From the NCBI GenBank assembly GCA_944325945.1, contig CALVBW010000005.1, positions 1-55,575 on the forward strand: a stretch of 55,575 nt of DNA. The letters are read 5' to 3'. The stretch is from Candidatus Gastranaerophilales bacterium. GTDB lineage: Bacteria; Cyanobacteriota; Vampirovibrionia; Gastranaerophilales; Gastranaerophilaceae. Each line of letters begins with the position of its first letter. Within the stretch, counting starts at the first letter, position 1. Position numbers and translations under genes: made by a program. Positions 1 to 8,903 of this stretch are shown here, one piece after another. The notes under the pieces are model-generated. The model saw nothing but the letters and a program-made list of their open reading frames with translations. It was not told the DNA's origin and made no database searches.

Positions 1-50
1 GCGTCGGTCTCCGAAGCCGAAGGTCACGGGTTTGACTCCCGTCAGGCATA
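1..50 (+). tRNA. tRNA-Arg (anticodon CCG), 5'-truncated by window edge
   Basis: This is the 3' part of a tRNA. A five-pair anticodon stem (TCGGT/GCCGA) closes the loop CTCCGAA, which gives anticodon CCG (Arg, codon CGG). A T-arm (ACGGG / TTTGACT / CCCGT) and the 3' acceptor strand follow, and no CCA is encoded. The acceptor 5' strand and D-arm lie outside the window. It sits one base before the next tRNA, so the two are probably co-transcribed. Confidence 0.8.
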
Positions 51-51
51 A

Positions 52-125
52 GGGTTCGTAGCTCAGTAGGATAGAGCAACGGTTTCCTAAACCGGAGATC
101 GCGGGTTCGACTCCCGCCGGGCCCT
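52..125 (+). tRNA. tRNA-Arg (anticodon CCT)
   Basis: A complete cloverleaf can be folded. The acceptor GGGTTCG pairs with CGGGCCC (two G-U pairs), the D-stem is GCTC/GAGC, the anticodon loop TTCCTAA gives CCT (Arg, codon AGG), and the T-arm is GCGGG-TTCGACT-CCCGC. The first anticodon-stem pair is an A-G mismatch. CCA is not encoded. It decodes a rare Arg codon and lies immediately after tRNA-Arg(CCG). Confidence 0.9.
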
Positions 126-159
126 GACTTTAATAATTAAGAATAAACAGGAGTGAAAT

Positions 160-1620
160 ATGTTTCTAAGAATCTTAAATGCAATAAAAAATATCGGATT
201 GACAAGTATTATAGCAATAGTCTTTATACTTGGCATACTAATCTTTTCAGTATTGGTATGGCAGACTCCGCGTCAAATCTATGCATTTCCGTCAGCCGAA
301 GGTTACGGAGCATTCGCTACAGGCGGAAGAAGCGGTGTCGTTTATCATGTAAGGACGCTTGAAGATAAAAATGAACTGGGAACTTTAAGATATGCAATAA
401 ACCAAAAAGGTCCCCGAACTATTATATTTGATGTATCAGGAATTATAGAATTAAAATCACCTCTTGTAATTACAAACAGCGACCTGACAATCGCCGGTCA
501 AACAGCACCTGGCGATGGCATTTGCATTAAAGATTTTCCCGTAATAGTTAATGCAGATAATATAATTATAAGATTTATACGATTCAGACTTGGCGATAAA
601 ACAAACGGAAGCGCATTAATAGTCAAAAACAGACACGATATAATTATTGATCACTGTTCAATGAGCTGGGCTGCTGATGACAACGCCACTTTATACAATA
701 ACCGAAAATTAACAATGCAGTGGTGTATATTAAGTGAAGCCTTAAATAAAGGTAATAATAACGGACTCGGTGCTACGCTCGGTGGTTACAGCGCGTCTTA
801 TCACCATAATTTATTCGCCAATAACAGAACAAACAATCCCGCATTCTATAAATCTTCACATACAAACCTTTTAGATATAGAAAGCGTTGATTTCAGAAAT
901 AATGTTCTTTATAACTGGGGAACATCTTCAATTAACGGTGCAGAAAGCGGTAATTATAATATCATAAATAACTATTTTAAATTTGGTCCGGCAACCCAAA
1001 TTCCCGCAAGAAGCCAAATTCTTGAAATACCAAATGCGAATAAAAAGGGTTATGTGTACGTAAACGGAAACTATGTACATACAAACCCTCTTCAGACAAA
1101 CGATAACTGGATGGGTGTTTATCCTAATATGGACTACATAAGAACTTCAAAAAACCCTGTTCTCACACGTTCCGAATTTGAACACGAACCTGTGACATTA
1201 CATTCAGCAATAAGAAGTTTTGACAATGTTATAAAATATGCCGGAGCATCCGACAAACGCGATTTTGTTGACAACCGAATTACACAAGCCGTTGCAAATT
1301 ATATGTCAGGAACACAAAGCGGCAAAGGATTAATCAGCTCTCCTAATGATGTTGGCGGCTATCCCGAATATAAAAATGATGTTCCTGCTCTTGATTCTGA
1401 CGGCGACGGAGTACCCGATGAATGGGAATTCAGCCATAACCTTAACCCGTATGACGGCGGAGACGGAAAAAGCATGACTGAATCAGGCTACACTAATCTT
1501 GAAATTTATCTCAACGAACTTGTTGACGACATAGTAAAACAGCAAAATCAAAAATCAATTCCTACAATTGATACAATAAAAATGCTTGTTCAGGCAACAG
1601 CAAACAAAATTAAAAAATAG
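160..1620 (+). CDS. Exported or membrane-anchored pectate lyase-like protein (PL1-type beta-helix)
   Basis: 486 residues. A hydrophobic segment at about residues 12-34 acts as a signal peptide or anchor, and the mature part opens with PSAEGYGAFATGGR. That motif, the following LGTLRYAINQKGPRTIIF and the later IIDHCSMSW match the right-handed beta-helix of polysaccharide lyase family 1 (pectate/pectin lyases), which cleaves polygalacturonate by beta-elimination with Ca2+. Near residue 410 the motif DSDGDGVPDEWE is a thrombospondin-type-3-like calcium-binding loop. The start is set by AGGAG seven bases before ATG 160. A hairpin terminator follows. The family call is firm, but substrate and activity are inferred; catalytic residues beyond the DHCS region were not individually verified. 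Confidence 0.85.
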   Translation: MFLRILNAIKNIGLTSIIAIVFILGILIFSVLVWQTPRQIYAFPSAEGYGAFATGGRSGVVYHVRTLEDKNELGTLRYAINQKGPRTIIFDVSGIIELKSPLVITNSDLTIAGQTAPGDGICIKDFPVIVNADNIIIRFIRFRLGDKTNGSALIVKNRHDIIIDHCSMSWAADDNATLYNNRKLTMQWCILSEALNKGNNNGLGATLGGYSASYHHNLFANNRTNNPAFYKSSHTNLLDIESVDFRNNVLYNWGTSSINGAESGNYNIINNYFKFGPATQIPARSQILEIPNANKKGYVYVNGNYVHTNPLQTNDNWMGVYPNMDYIRTSKNPVLTRSEFEHEPVTLHSAIRSFDNVIKYAGASDKRDFVDNRITQAVANYMSGTQSGKGLISSPNDVGGYPEYKNDVPALDSDGDGVPDEWEFSHNLNPYDGGDGKSMTESGYTNLEIYLNELVDDIVKQQNQKSIPTIDTIKMLVQATANKIKK

Positions 1621-1660
1621 GGGAAAGCTCTCCCTGATGACAAAATTACATAAAGCTTGT

Positions 1661-1691
1661 ATGTTGGGGTTTATACCCCAACATCTTTTTT
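1661..1691 (+). terminator. Intrinsic terminator after the pectate lyase gene
   Basis: A perfect 10-bp stem (ATGTTGGGGT / ACCCCAACAT) with a TTAT loop is followed by CTTTTTT. Confidence 0.85.
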
Positions 1692-1760
1692 GTTTGGTTG
1701 AAAGCCCAACCTACTTTTTCTATTGGCTTGGTAAAGCCGACCTACATTAATAAAACCCCA
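1692..1760. repeat. Two degenerate copies of a short GGTTGAAAGCCCAACCTAC-like unit
   Basis: Units at about 1694-1714 and 1723-1745 share the pattern TTGG..(G)AAAGCC.ACCTAC and can each form a small hairpin. They lie between the terminator and the convergent thyX gene. No coding potential or promoter is apparent in this 165-base stretch. Confidence 0.4.
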
Positions 1761-1856
1761 AGTAGGACCTGCAAAGTTCCACAAAAACCTAATATGCTGT
1801 TGTGACGGTGGCTCTCACCACAGACGCTCACAAACTTTTAATTTTTCAGGACATTT

Positions 1857-2561
1857 CTAAAAACCTAATTGTTCGCGAGTTTTCATTCTGCCGCAAGATT
1901 TATCTTCATCACAAAACCCTAGTCTTTCGCATTTTGGAACAAGATAAGGTTTTAACCACGGTTCTTCAGCAACAAGTGCATCGCACATCATCTTAACCAT
2001 TGTTCTGATTTCATACTGCGCGCGAGTACAAAGTCGGAGATTTGCAAGATGAATCATTTCTCTTAAATTCAAACTTGCGACAAGTGAACTTGCGGCAGCA
2101 TTAGGAAGTACAAACCTTGCATCTTCAGCTGGAATTCCTGCGTCAACAAATTCCTGATACTGTTCGGAAATTTTATTCATAAAATCAACAAATTTCGCCT
2201 TTAATTCATCATTTTTTTCAATAGTAGGCGGAATTATATAATCAAATTGTCCTTTTTCCTTCACATAGCGCTGAGATTTCTGCGAAAAAGACATATGTCT
2301 GTGACGCACGAGCTGATGAGTACAAGCCCTTGACACATTAGATATCGCAAAAGACACTTGAATATGTTCAATAGTCGAATAATGACCGGAAGAAATAACC
2401 CTGTTAATAAGCTTCAGCATTTTTTCTTCATCATCGGTGCTGTTATATATGTTTATAGGATAATCAGCACTGTAACAGGTTCTGCACGCCGTATAAACCG
2501 TTTTTAACATATTTTCCGGTTTAGATATCAAATTAACAACCGGTTTATTATTTTCTTCCAT
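1857..2561 (-). CDS. thyX: Flavin-dependent thymidylate synthase ThyX
   Basis: 234 residues from the preferred start. It methylates dUMP to dTMP using methylenetetrahydrofolate and FAD/NADPH. The family signature RHRxxSxxxxSxR is present as RHRHMSFSQKSQR, and the C-terminal half carries the expected LNLREMIHLANLRLC and AQYEIR segments. I chose ATG 2561 because GGGAGAG lies eight bases upstream; an in-frame ATG at 2579 adds six residues but has no SD. No thyA is seen in the window. The gene is 63 bases past rpmE's stop on the same strand. Confidence 0.95.
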   Translation of the reverse strand: MEENNKPVVNLISKPENMLKTVYTACRTCYSADYPINIYNSTDDEEKMLKLINRVISSGHYSTIEHIQVSFAISNVSRACTHQLVRHRHMSFSQKSQRYVKEKGQFDYIIPPTIEKNDELKAKFVDFMNKISEQYQEFVDAGIPAEDARFVLPNAAASSLVASLNLREMIHLANLRLCTRAQYEIRTMVKMMCDALVAEEPWLKPYLVPKCERLGFCDEDKSCGRMKTREQLGF

Positions 2562-2642
2562 AAAATTCTCTCCCATCATAAAAAATTGTAGCCGACTTTT
2601 AAAAAAGGGGCTACAATGTAAATTTTTGATAACAAACTATAA

Positions 2643-2846
2643 TTATTTTTTGCTGCCGTAACGTTTGTTAAATCTTTCAACTCTACCTTCAGAGTCAAGA
2701 ATTTTTTGTTGACCGGTATAGAACGGATGACATTTGTTGCAAATTTCAACAGTAATATTATCCACAACAGAACCGGTTTCAATCTCGTTACCGCATACAC
2801 ATTTGATTACAGTTTTTTTATAATCCGGATGTATACCTTGTTTCAT
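2643..2846 (-). CDS. rpmE: 50S ribosomal protein L31 (zinc-binding type)
   Basis: 67 residues, the usual L31 length. It binds the large subunit near the intersubunit bridge. Cysteines in IKCVCG and [15 protein letters not shown] form the CxC...CxxC zinc site of the zinc-containing L31 class, followed by the diagnostic HPFYTGQQK and the [11 protein letters not shown] tail. GAGGT lies five bases before the ATG. It probably leads the rpmE-thyX unit. Confidence 0.97.
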   Translation of the reverse strand: MKQGIHPDYKKTVIKCVCGNEIETGSVVDNITVEICNKCHPFYTGQQKILDSEGRVERFNKRYGSKK

Positions 2847-3063
2847 TTTCTACCTCATTTCTTTTTATCAAGATTCCAAACTTGAATATTTCGACTAATA
2901 GTATTGTATACTGCTAAATACTAAAACGCAAGTATTTTTTAAAATTCGTTAATTTTCATGCAAACGCATGAGAAAACCATGCCAATACAATATAAAAGGT
3001 TGATGCAATTTTTATAACGATTTGAAATAATATACAGGTAACCCGCTTAAATAGGAAAAACAA

Positions 3064-3231
3064 ATGAATCTGCATGAAGAATGTTTATTAAGATATTTAA
3101 AAACTCCTGATGAATTATCATACACTACCGATATATTAAAGGTAAATAACTTTATACTGGAAAAACAATTTTTGATGAAAAATTTTGTTGCCAAATCTTT
3201 AACAATCAGCTATACTGATGACATAAAATAA
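3064..3231 (+). CDS. Small hypothetical protein (55 aa) ahead of the diguanylate cyclase
   Basis: A short open frame with AGGA seven bases before the ATG; it ends 17 bases before the CHASE2-GGDEF start, in the same direction. The predicted product is charged and helical (starts MNLHEECLLRYLKTPDEL, ends SYTDDIK) with no signal peptide or membrane segment. The RBS, spacing and orientation support a real gene; no family is recognised. It could be a small partner or leader for the downstream cyclase, but this is inference. The upstream bases about 2950-2977 hold a 9-bp hairpin (TTTTCATGC/GCATGAGAAAA) without a U-tract. Confidence 0.5.
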   Translation: MNLHEECLLRYLKTPDELSYTTDILKVNNFILEKQFLMKNFVAKSLTISYTDDIK

Positions 3232-3248
3232 GATCTGGGAACTTTATC

Positions 3249-5027
3249 ATGCTAAAAAAAATAATGTATTCGCTATGGATAGCAGTGTTTTTACTATTTG
3301 TATTTTACACAGCAAAAAGTACAAATTTCAACACATTTCTTGATGCCGTTGAGAACAAAACTTTTGATTTACGTCAGAGCATAATTGTTAAATCCAAATA
3401 CAAAAAACCGAATAAAAATATTGTAATAATATCAATAGACGATGCGAGTTATGAATACATACTGGACAAATACGGCGAATGGCCGCTGCCAAGAGATACC
3501 TACGCAAAAATAATTGATTTTATAGAAGCTCAACATCCTAAAACAATAGCCTTTGATCTTATGTTTGTAAAGTCCTTGCGGACAAAACCCGGAGCTGATG
3601 CCATACTTGCAGAAGCATTTAAAAAATATAATAACATCTACACGGCAATGAATTTAGACAACCAGTCTGTCGAAGTCAGAAAACCGATTGAGCTGCCTCA
3701 AAAATTGAGTGTAAAAGTTACAAATTATTCAAAAGATATAGACTTTGATTCTTTATCATTTTTAAATTGCAGATCAATACTGCCCGAAATAATAAATAAT
3801 ACAACCAATATCGGAATGATAAATGTTTCAAGAGCTGATGACGGGATTTTAAGGAAGATGCCCGTATTTGTAAAATATCAAGGCAGATTTTACCCTCAGC
3901 TTGCCTTTAAAGTAGGTATGGGACTGATAAAACAAGAAGAAAAATACAACCCCGCTGAATTTATAATCGACAGAAATTCAAATTTAATCTTAAACAACCG
4001 GAAAATTTACATAGACCATGACGGAAGCGCCATTTTAAACTGGTACGGTCCAACTGGCACCTACCAGCAAATCCCCATCTATCGAATATTAAAAGCAATT
4101 GATTCGGGTGAAAAATTTTCTTATAACTTTTCAAATAAAATTGTCTATTTCGGAACAACCGCATCAAGCTTATTTGACATAAAAACAATTCCTGTTGCCA
4201 AAATCTACCCCGGAGTAGAAGTTCAGGCGACTTATGTAAACAACCTTCTGGATAACAATTTCATTGCAAAAGTGGACAACATGATAACCGTAATACTCGG
4301 TATATTACTGGCTGCACTTATAGGTTATCTGGTAATAAATGTCGACTCTGCCGCAATTGTTACTCTGTCTTTCGTGTCAATATATTCACTCTATATATTA
4401 TTCGCATATTTTATAATGAAATATCATAATCTATGGATAGGAATTGTCTATCCGCTAATGCTCGGAATTATAATTTTCATCTCAGCATTTGTTGTAAAAT
4501 ACATTATCAAGTCACGTGATTTTGAACAACAATACCTTCTTGCAACAACCGACGGGCTTACCGAATTGTATAACCACAGATATTTTCAGGAACAAATGAA
4601 AATGCTGGTAGAGCAATCAAAACGTTACGAAACACCGTTTTCACTGATTATTATTGATATAGACTTTTTCAAAAAATTCAATGATACATTCGGTCATCAG
4701 GCAGGCGACGCCGTTTTGCACCAAGTAGCACAGCTTTTAAAACAAAGCGTAAGATCAACAGATATCGTCTGCAGATACGGCGGAGAAGAAATGAGTATAA
4801 TTCTTCCAAATACCGCAAAAGATGTTTCTGTAACAACAGCTGAAAAAATCTGCAAACGTGTAGCTTCAAAACGATTCAAACTTAATAACTATCAAGAAAG
4901 CAACGTAACAATAAGCCTTGGAGTCGCAAGTTTTCCTGAAGACGGACAAACGCCTTCCGAAATCATTGAAGCTGCAGACAAACGCTTATACCAGTCAAAA
5001 CATGACGGCAGAAACCGTGTAACATAA
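3249..5027 (+). CDS. CHASE2-domain diguanylate cyclase (membrane)
   Basis: 592 residues. It has an N-terminal membrane segment (about 5-22), an extracytoplasmic CHASE2 sensor (about 30-330, including VIISIDDASYEYIL, GEWPLPRDTYA and IAFDLMF), three membrane helices (about 340-420) and a C-terminal GGDEF domain (about 425-590). The active-site motif reads GGEEM (about residue 511) within CRYGGEEM, a GGEEF variant expected to be active. RSTD sits five residues upstream, the RxxD product-inhibition I-site. It should synthesise c-di-GMP from two GTP in response to an external cue. The downstream exported and TPR proteins are close enough to be co-transcribed. Confidence 0.92.
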   Translation: MLKKIMYSLWIAVFLLFVFYTAKSTNFNTFLDAVENKTFDLRQSIIVKSKYKKPNKNIVIISIDDASYEYILDKYGEWPLPRDTYAKIIDFIEAQHPKTIAFDLMFVKSLRTKPGADAILAEAFKKYNNIYTAMNLDNQSVEVRKPIELPQKLSVKVTNYSKDIDFDSLSFLNCRSILPEIINNTTNIGMINVSRADDGILRKMPVFVKYQGRFYPQLAFKVGMGLIKQEEKYNPAEFIIDRNSNLILNNRKIYIDHDGSAILNWYGPTGTYQQIPIYRILKAIDSGEKFSYNFSNKIVYFGTTASSLFDIKTIPVAKIYPGVEVQATYVNNLLDNNFIAKVDNMITVILGILLAALIGYLVINVDSAAIVTLSFVSIYSLYILFAYFIMKYHNLWIGIVYPLMLGIIIFISAFVVKYIIKSRDFEQQYLLATTDGLTELYNHRYFQEQMKMLVEQSKRYETPFSLIIIDIDFFKKFNDTFGHQAGDAVLHQVAQLLKQSVRSTDIVCRYGGEEMSIILPNTAKDVSVTTAEKICKRVASKRFKLNNYQESNVTISLGVASFPEDGQTPSEIIEAADKRLYQSKHDGRNRVT

Positions 5028-5040
5028 AAGTGAGGACATT

Positions 5041-5721
5041 ATGAAAGTATTATCATTATTATTAAGTATTATTTTAACGGCACAAATAGCACTTGCAGGT
5101 CCTTTTAATGCAAATGCAAAAACAAAAAGAATTCCTGCAGGTACAAAACTTGAAATGAAATTACTTACACCGTTATCGACGTCAGCAGGTGTTGAAGGTA
5201 TGGGATTTTCAGCAATGCTGATAACGGATCAAACATCCGATAATGACGTAATTTTACCAATGGGCTCTGTTGTCAGAGGTACAATAAAAAAAATCATTCC
5301 TGCAAAAAGAATGTCTAAAGGTTCCATAATCTACATGGATTTTGACCATGTTGTAACCCCGAATGGACGCCAATTACCGCTTTCGCTTAACATAACAGGC
5401 AGAACTGATTTAACTTATGACGGAGGGATAACTACCACCAGAGGTTACGGAGATGCGTTCAAACAAACATGCCAAAAATCCGGTGAGATAGCCAGAGAAT
5501 CAACTCAATGGGGATTTGATGTAGGAGAAGACTACTGGAACGGTTATATGCAGATTATCACCGTACCTGTAGGTATAATAGGTGCCGGACTCGGCACTGC
5601 AGGATATTTTATATACGACAGTATTGCTGATATGATAAGAAAAGGAAAAGATGTTGAATTGAATAAAGGTGAAATATTCAACGTAATTTTAACTGACCCT
5701 ATTGATGTTCCGGTAATTTAA
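5041..5721 (+). CDS. Exported protein of unknown function with an IPAGT-type beta domain
   Basis: 226 residues with an 18-residue cleavable signal peptide (LLSIILTAQIALAG). The mature part begins with RIPAGTKLEMKLLTPLST and continues with DVILPMGSVVRGTIKKIIPAK and VVTPNGRQLPLSLNI. The same order of motifs (IPAG...L...S...G..F.A...NKG.VLKG...) appears in the C-terminal third of the SLH protein at 37822-38967. The pattern recalls the C-terminal beta domain of TrbI/VirB10-like envelope proteins, but the similarity is weak and no function is assigned. It lies between the diguanylate cyclase (13-base gap) and the TPR gene (1-base gap), suggesting an envelope-associated operon. Confidence 0.75.
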   Translation: MKVLSLLLSIILTAQIALAGPFNANAKTKRIPAGTKLEMKLLTPLSTSAGVEGMGFSAMLITDQTSDNDVILPMGSVVRGTIKKIIPAKRMSKGSIIYMDFDHVVTPNGRQLPLSLNITGRTDLTYDGGITTTRGYGDAFKQTCQKSGEIARESTQWGFDVGEDYWNGYMQIITVPVGIIGAGLGTAGYFIYDSIADMIRKGKDVELNKGEIFNVILTDPIDVPVI

Positions 5722-5722
5722 G

Positions 5723-6652
5723 ATGTCACAGCTTGATAAAATAGAAGAATTACAGAATATTTTAAAAGATGATCCGTCAAATTTTCAAGTACGGAGACAA
5801 TTGGCAGTGCTTTTGCTGGATACAGGATACGCAAAAGAGGCTCTGCAGCATTTTTTATACCTGTCGCAAATATTTCAGAAAGACAGCGGAATTTATTATA
5901 ACCTCGGAATTACATATGAAAAACTGAAAGATTTAGACAAGGCTGAAAATGCATATTTAAAAGCCTTTGAATATGCGCCTGAAGAGGTTGATGCAATGTA
6001 TAATCTGGGGCTTGTATATATTGAAAAACAAGAATATAACAAAGCTATTCAATGCTTTGAAAAAGTTTTGGAATCCGATAATCAAGATTCCAACTCCTAT
6101 TTCAATATCGGTATTGCGAACTTCAAAAAAGGCGACCTTATTCAGGCCATGGATAATTTTCAGCATACCGTAGACTTGAATGATGAAGATATCTACGCAC
6201 ATTTTTATATTGGAAATATTTACAAAGAATTCGGCGACAATGATTCTGCAAGAGAAGAATTCAAAAAAGTTCTGGCAATATCCCCGGATTACAGCTGGGC
6301 GTATTATAACTTAGGTGTAATTGATTTTGAGGAAGGGAATATTGAAAAGGCGCTGTATAACCTTGAAAAAACGCTTGAACTTAATCCTAAAGACGTTGAA
6401 GCATACGAAATTTACATAAAAATAATCGTTAAAAACGGCGACTATCAAAGAGCCAACGACCTTGTCAAAACCGCACTAAAAAATTGCGGTTCAAACGGTG
6501 ACCTGTTCTATATTTACGCAAGAATTAAAAAACTTATGAACGATAACGATTCATACATAAAATACCTGAATAAAGCACTTGAAAATAATGATACACTATC
6601 TGTCACCCCAAAAATTGTAAAGCAGGAAATAGATAAATTCTTGGCACAATAA
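5723..6652 (+). CDS. Tetratricopeptide-repeat protein
   Basis: 309 residues made almost wholly of 34-residue TPR units (for example YYNLGITYEKLKDLDKAENA and MYNLGLVYIEKQEYNKAIQC), about eight in number, with no signal peptide or membrane helix. TPR superhelices bind peptides or protein partners; the partner cannot be told from sequence. The start codon follows the previous stop by one base, so it is translationally linked to the exported protein. Its cytosolic location beside a c-di-GMP synthase suggests a scaffold, which is inference. Confidence 0.88.
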   Translation: MSQLDKIEELQNILKDDPSNFQVRRQLAVLLLDTGYAKEALQHFLYLSQIFQKDSGIYYNLGITYEKLKDLDKAENAYLKAFEYAPEEVDAMYNLGLVYIEKQEYNKAIQCFEKVLESDNQDSNSYFNIGIANFKKGDLIQAMDNFQHTVDLNDEDIYAHFYIGNIYKEFGDNDSAREEFKKVLAISPDYSWAYYNLGVIDFEEGNIEKALYNLEKTLELNPKDVEAYEIYIKIIVKNGDYQRANDLVKTALKNCGSNGDLFYIYARIKKLMNDNDSYIKYLNKALENNDTLSVTPKIVKQEIDKFLAQ

Positions 6653-6691
6653 TTTTCAGCATGGTAAAATGGGACAAAGAGGTAATATATT

Positions 6692-8455
6692 ATGAAAATG
6701 TCAAAATTATTTGTGCAAACATTAAGAGAGTATCCTTCCGATGCGGAAGTAGTATCCCATAAAATGCTTGCACGTGCAGGTTATATAAGAAAACTCACAT
6801 CCGGCGTTTATAATTTTTTGCCGTTAATGTGGAGAGTTTTGAAAAAAATAGAAACAATTGTTAGAGAAGAAATGGACGCAGCAGGTGCACAGGAACTTTT
6901 AATGCCGTTTGTACAGCCGAAAGAGCTCTGGGAAGAATCCGGCAGATGGGACGCATACGGTAAGGAACTTATGCGGCTGAAAGACCGCCACGACAGAATT
7001 ATGTGTCTCGGACCGACTCACGAAGAAGTAATTACGGCAATAGCAAGGGACGGTTTAAAATCCTACAAACAATTACCTGTAAATTTATATCAAATTCAAT
7101 CCAAATTCCGTGACGAAGTCCGCCCCAGATACGGTCTTTTAAGAGGGCGTGAATTTATTATGAAAGATGCTTACAGCTTTGATACGGATGAGGCGGGGCT
7201 TGACAGAGAATACGAAAATATGGCACGTGCATATAAAAGAATTTTTGACCGCTGCGGGCTTGATACAAAAATGGTTCAATCCGATTCCGGCGCAATTGGC
7301 GGTTCCGTATCGCATGAATTTATGGTAATTACAGATACAGATGCAGGTGAAAATGACGTTTTCTACTGCAACAATTGCGATTATTCGGCAAACTCCAATC
7401 ACGCAGTATCAAAACTTCCGCCTGCAGTTGTTGACGGCAAAGAATATTTTTCCAAAACCGAAATCATTGACACGCCCAATACTCATTCAATTGAAGAATT
7501 AAGCAAATTTTTAAATATTCCGTCAACTTTGATTTTAAAAACACTTGTTTATATTGTAGACAAAAAACCTGTTCTGGCTTTAATCAGAGCAGACCGAACA
7601 GTTGAAGAAACAAAATTAATGAACGCAGTCGGCGGAATTGAAATAAGAATTGCCTCAAGCGCAGAGATTGCAGAATTAATGTCTGACCATGGCTTTGATG
7701 CAGTTCCCGGTTTTATCGGTCCAAAAGGTATGACGGACGTAAAAATTATTGTTGATGAAACCGTACGCGACATGAAAAATTTCGTAGTCGGGGTAAACAA
7801 AACCGACAAACACCAAGTTGGCGCAAACCTTTCTGACTTAGGACTGGATAGTCATCCTGAGGCGGCTGACGGAGGATCTATAATTTACCATGACATCCGT
7901 CTTGTTGAAGAAGGCGACATCTGTCCCGAATGCGGCAAACCGCTTTTTGTAACAAAAGGTATTGAAGTCGGAAATATTTTCAAACTCGGAACTAAATATT
8001 CAAAACCGATGAACGCAGTTTATACAGACATAAACGGTGAAATGAAGCCGTATATTATGGGCTGCTATGGAATAGGAATTTCAAGGACAGCTGCCGCTGC
8101 AGTTGAAGCTCACCACGACGAATTCGGTATTAAATGGCCGATTGCAATTGCACCATATCATGTCGTTGTTGTACCTGTAAGCACAAATGACGAAACACAG
8201 ATGTCAACAGCTGAAAAAATCTACGAAGATTTACTAAATTCCGGCGTAGAAGTAGTTCTGGATGACAGGGATGAAAGGGCAGGCGTTAAGTTTAAAGACG
8301 CTGACTTAATCGGATTTCCTTATAGAATTACGGCAGGAAAAACTCTCGCTGAGGGGCTTGTTGAATGTAAAATTCGCGAAACAGGCGAAGTTTTAAAACT
8401 TACACCGGAAAAAGCCGTTGAATTTGTCAAAAATGCAGTAGCAAATATCAAATAA
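6692..8455 (+). CDS. proS: Prolyl-tRNA synthetase (bacterial type, with editing insertion)
   Basis: 587 residues. A class II synthetase that charges tRNA-Pro. The N-terminal catalytic part shows motif 1 and 2 features (LTSGVYNFLPLMWRVLKKIE, LGPTHEEVIT, FRDEVRPRYGLLRGREFIMKDAYSFD). A YbaK-like INS editing domain lies at about 240-400 (KTLVYIVDKKPVLALIRADR, GPKGMTDVKIIVDETV), followed by motif 3 (MGCYGIGISRTAAAAVE) and the C-terminal anticodon-binding domain. Having the INS domain places it in the bacterial, not the archaeal-like, class. GAGGT precedes the ATG. Confidence 0.97.
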   Translation: MKMSKLFVQTLREYPSDAEVVSHKMLARAGYIRKLTSGVYNFLPLMWRVLKKIETIVREEMDAAGAQELLMPFVQPKELWEESGRWDAYGKELMRLKDRHDRIMCLGPTHEEVITAIARDGLKSYKQLPVNLYQIQSKFRDEVRPRYGLLRGREFIMKDAYSFDTDEAGLDREYENMARAYKRIFDRCGLDTKMVQSDSGAIGGSVSHEFMVITDTDAGENDVFYCNNCDYSANSNHAVSKLPPAVVDGKEYFSKTEIIDTPNTHSIEELSKFLNIPSTLILKTLVYIVDKKPVLALIRADRTVEETKLMNAVGGIEIRIASSAEIAELMSDHGFDAVPGFIGPKGMTDVKIIVDETVRDMKNFVVGVNKTDKHQVGANLSDLGLDSHPEAADGGSIIYHDIRLVEEGDICPECGKPLFVTKGIEVGNIFKLGTKYSKPMNAVYTDINGEMKPYIMGCYGIGISRTAAAAVEAHHDEFGIKWPIAIAPYHVVVVPVSTNDETQMSTAEKIYEDLLNSGVEVVLDDRDERAGVKFKDADLIGFPYRITAGKTLAEGLVECKIRETGEVLKLTPEKAVEFVKNAVANIK

Positions 8456-8479
8456 AAATACGGCAGAAAATTTTTACAC

Positions 8480-8505
8480 GCCGTCATTACTATGACGGCT
8501 TTTTA
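8480..8505 (+). terminator. Intrinsic terminator after proS
   Basis: An 8-bp perfect stem GCCGTCAT / ATGACGGC with a TACT loop is followed by TTTTT. It lies across the 3' end of the convergent gtrA-like gene. Confidence 0.8.
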
Positions 8506-8903
8506 AACGCAAAGTATTTAAATAACACATAAGTTATGACAGATACCAGAAATATTGAGATAAATTGTGCTATATAGGCGTTTTTAAACACGAATTTCAT
8601 CAGCACTTCAAGGATAATAACATTTACTAAATAGCTTACAAGCCATGTAGTGCAGCATTTAAGGTATTCTTTAACATAATTACCTTTAGTACAAAAAACA
8701 AAAAATTTCTGATTTAAATAAGAAAAAATTGACGAAATTCCCCACTGCAATGCGACGCAGATCTGATAATAAGCTTCACCGATTATAAAAAGTGCAGCAG
8801 CAAAAATAACGTAAGAAATTGCAGCATTCAAAGCCCCAATAATCAAAAATCTTATCTTATCATCAATTTTGCACCACATGGAATATAAATCTGAAAATTT
8901 CAT
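8490..8903 (-). CDS. GtrA-like membrane protein
   Basis: 137 residues with four predicted membrane helices. The typical GtrA pattern is present: KIRFLIIGALNAAISYVIF at the start, then a central FSYLNQKFFVF. GtrA proteins are linked to translocation of lipid-linked sugars for cell-surface polysaccharide or teichoic-acid glycosylation. The start ATG (8903) overlaps the TGA of gatD (TGATG), so translation is coupled. A GtrA paired with peptidoglycan-amidation GatD suggests an envelope role. Confidence 0.85.
   Translation of the reverse strand: MKFSDLYSMWCKIDDKIRFLIIGALNAAISYVIFAAALFIIGEAYYQICVALQWGISSIFSYLNQKFFVFCTKGNYVKEYLKCCTTWLVSYLVNVIILEVLMKFVFKNAYIAQFISIFLVSVITYVLFKYFAFKKPS

Noticed and set aside
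1802-1996. 64-codon plus-strand frame over the end of thyX
   Set aside because: Antisense shadow of a well-supported gene, no SD.
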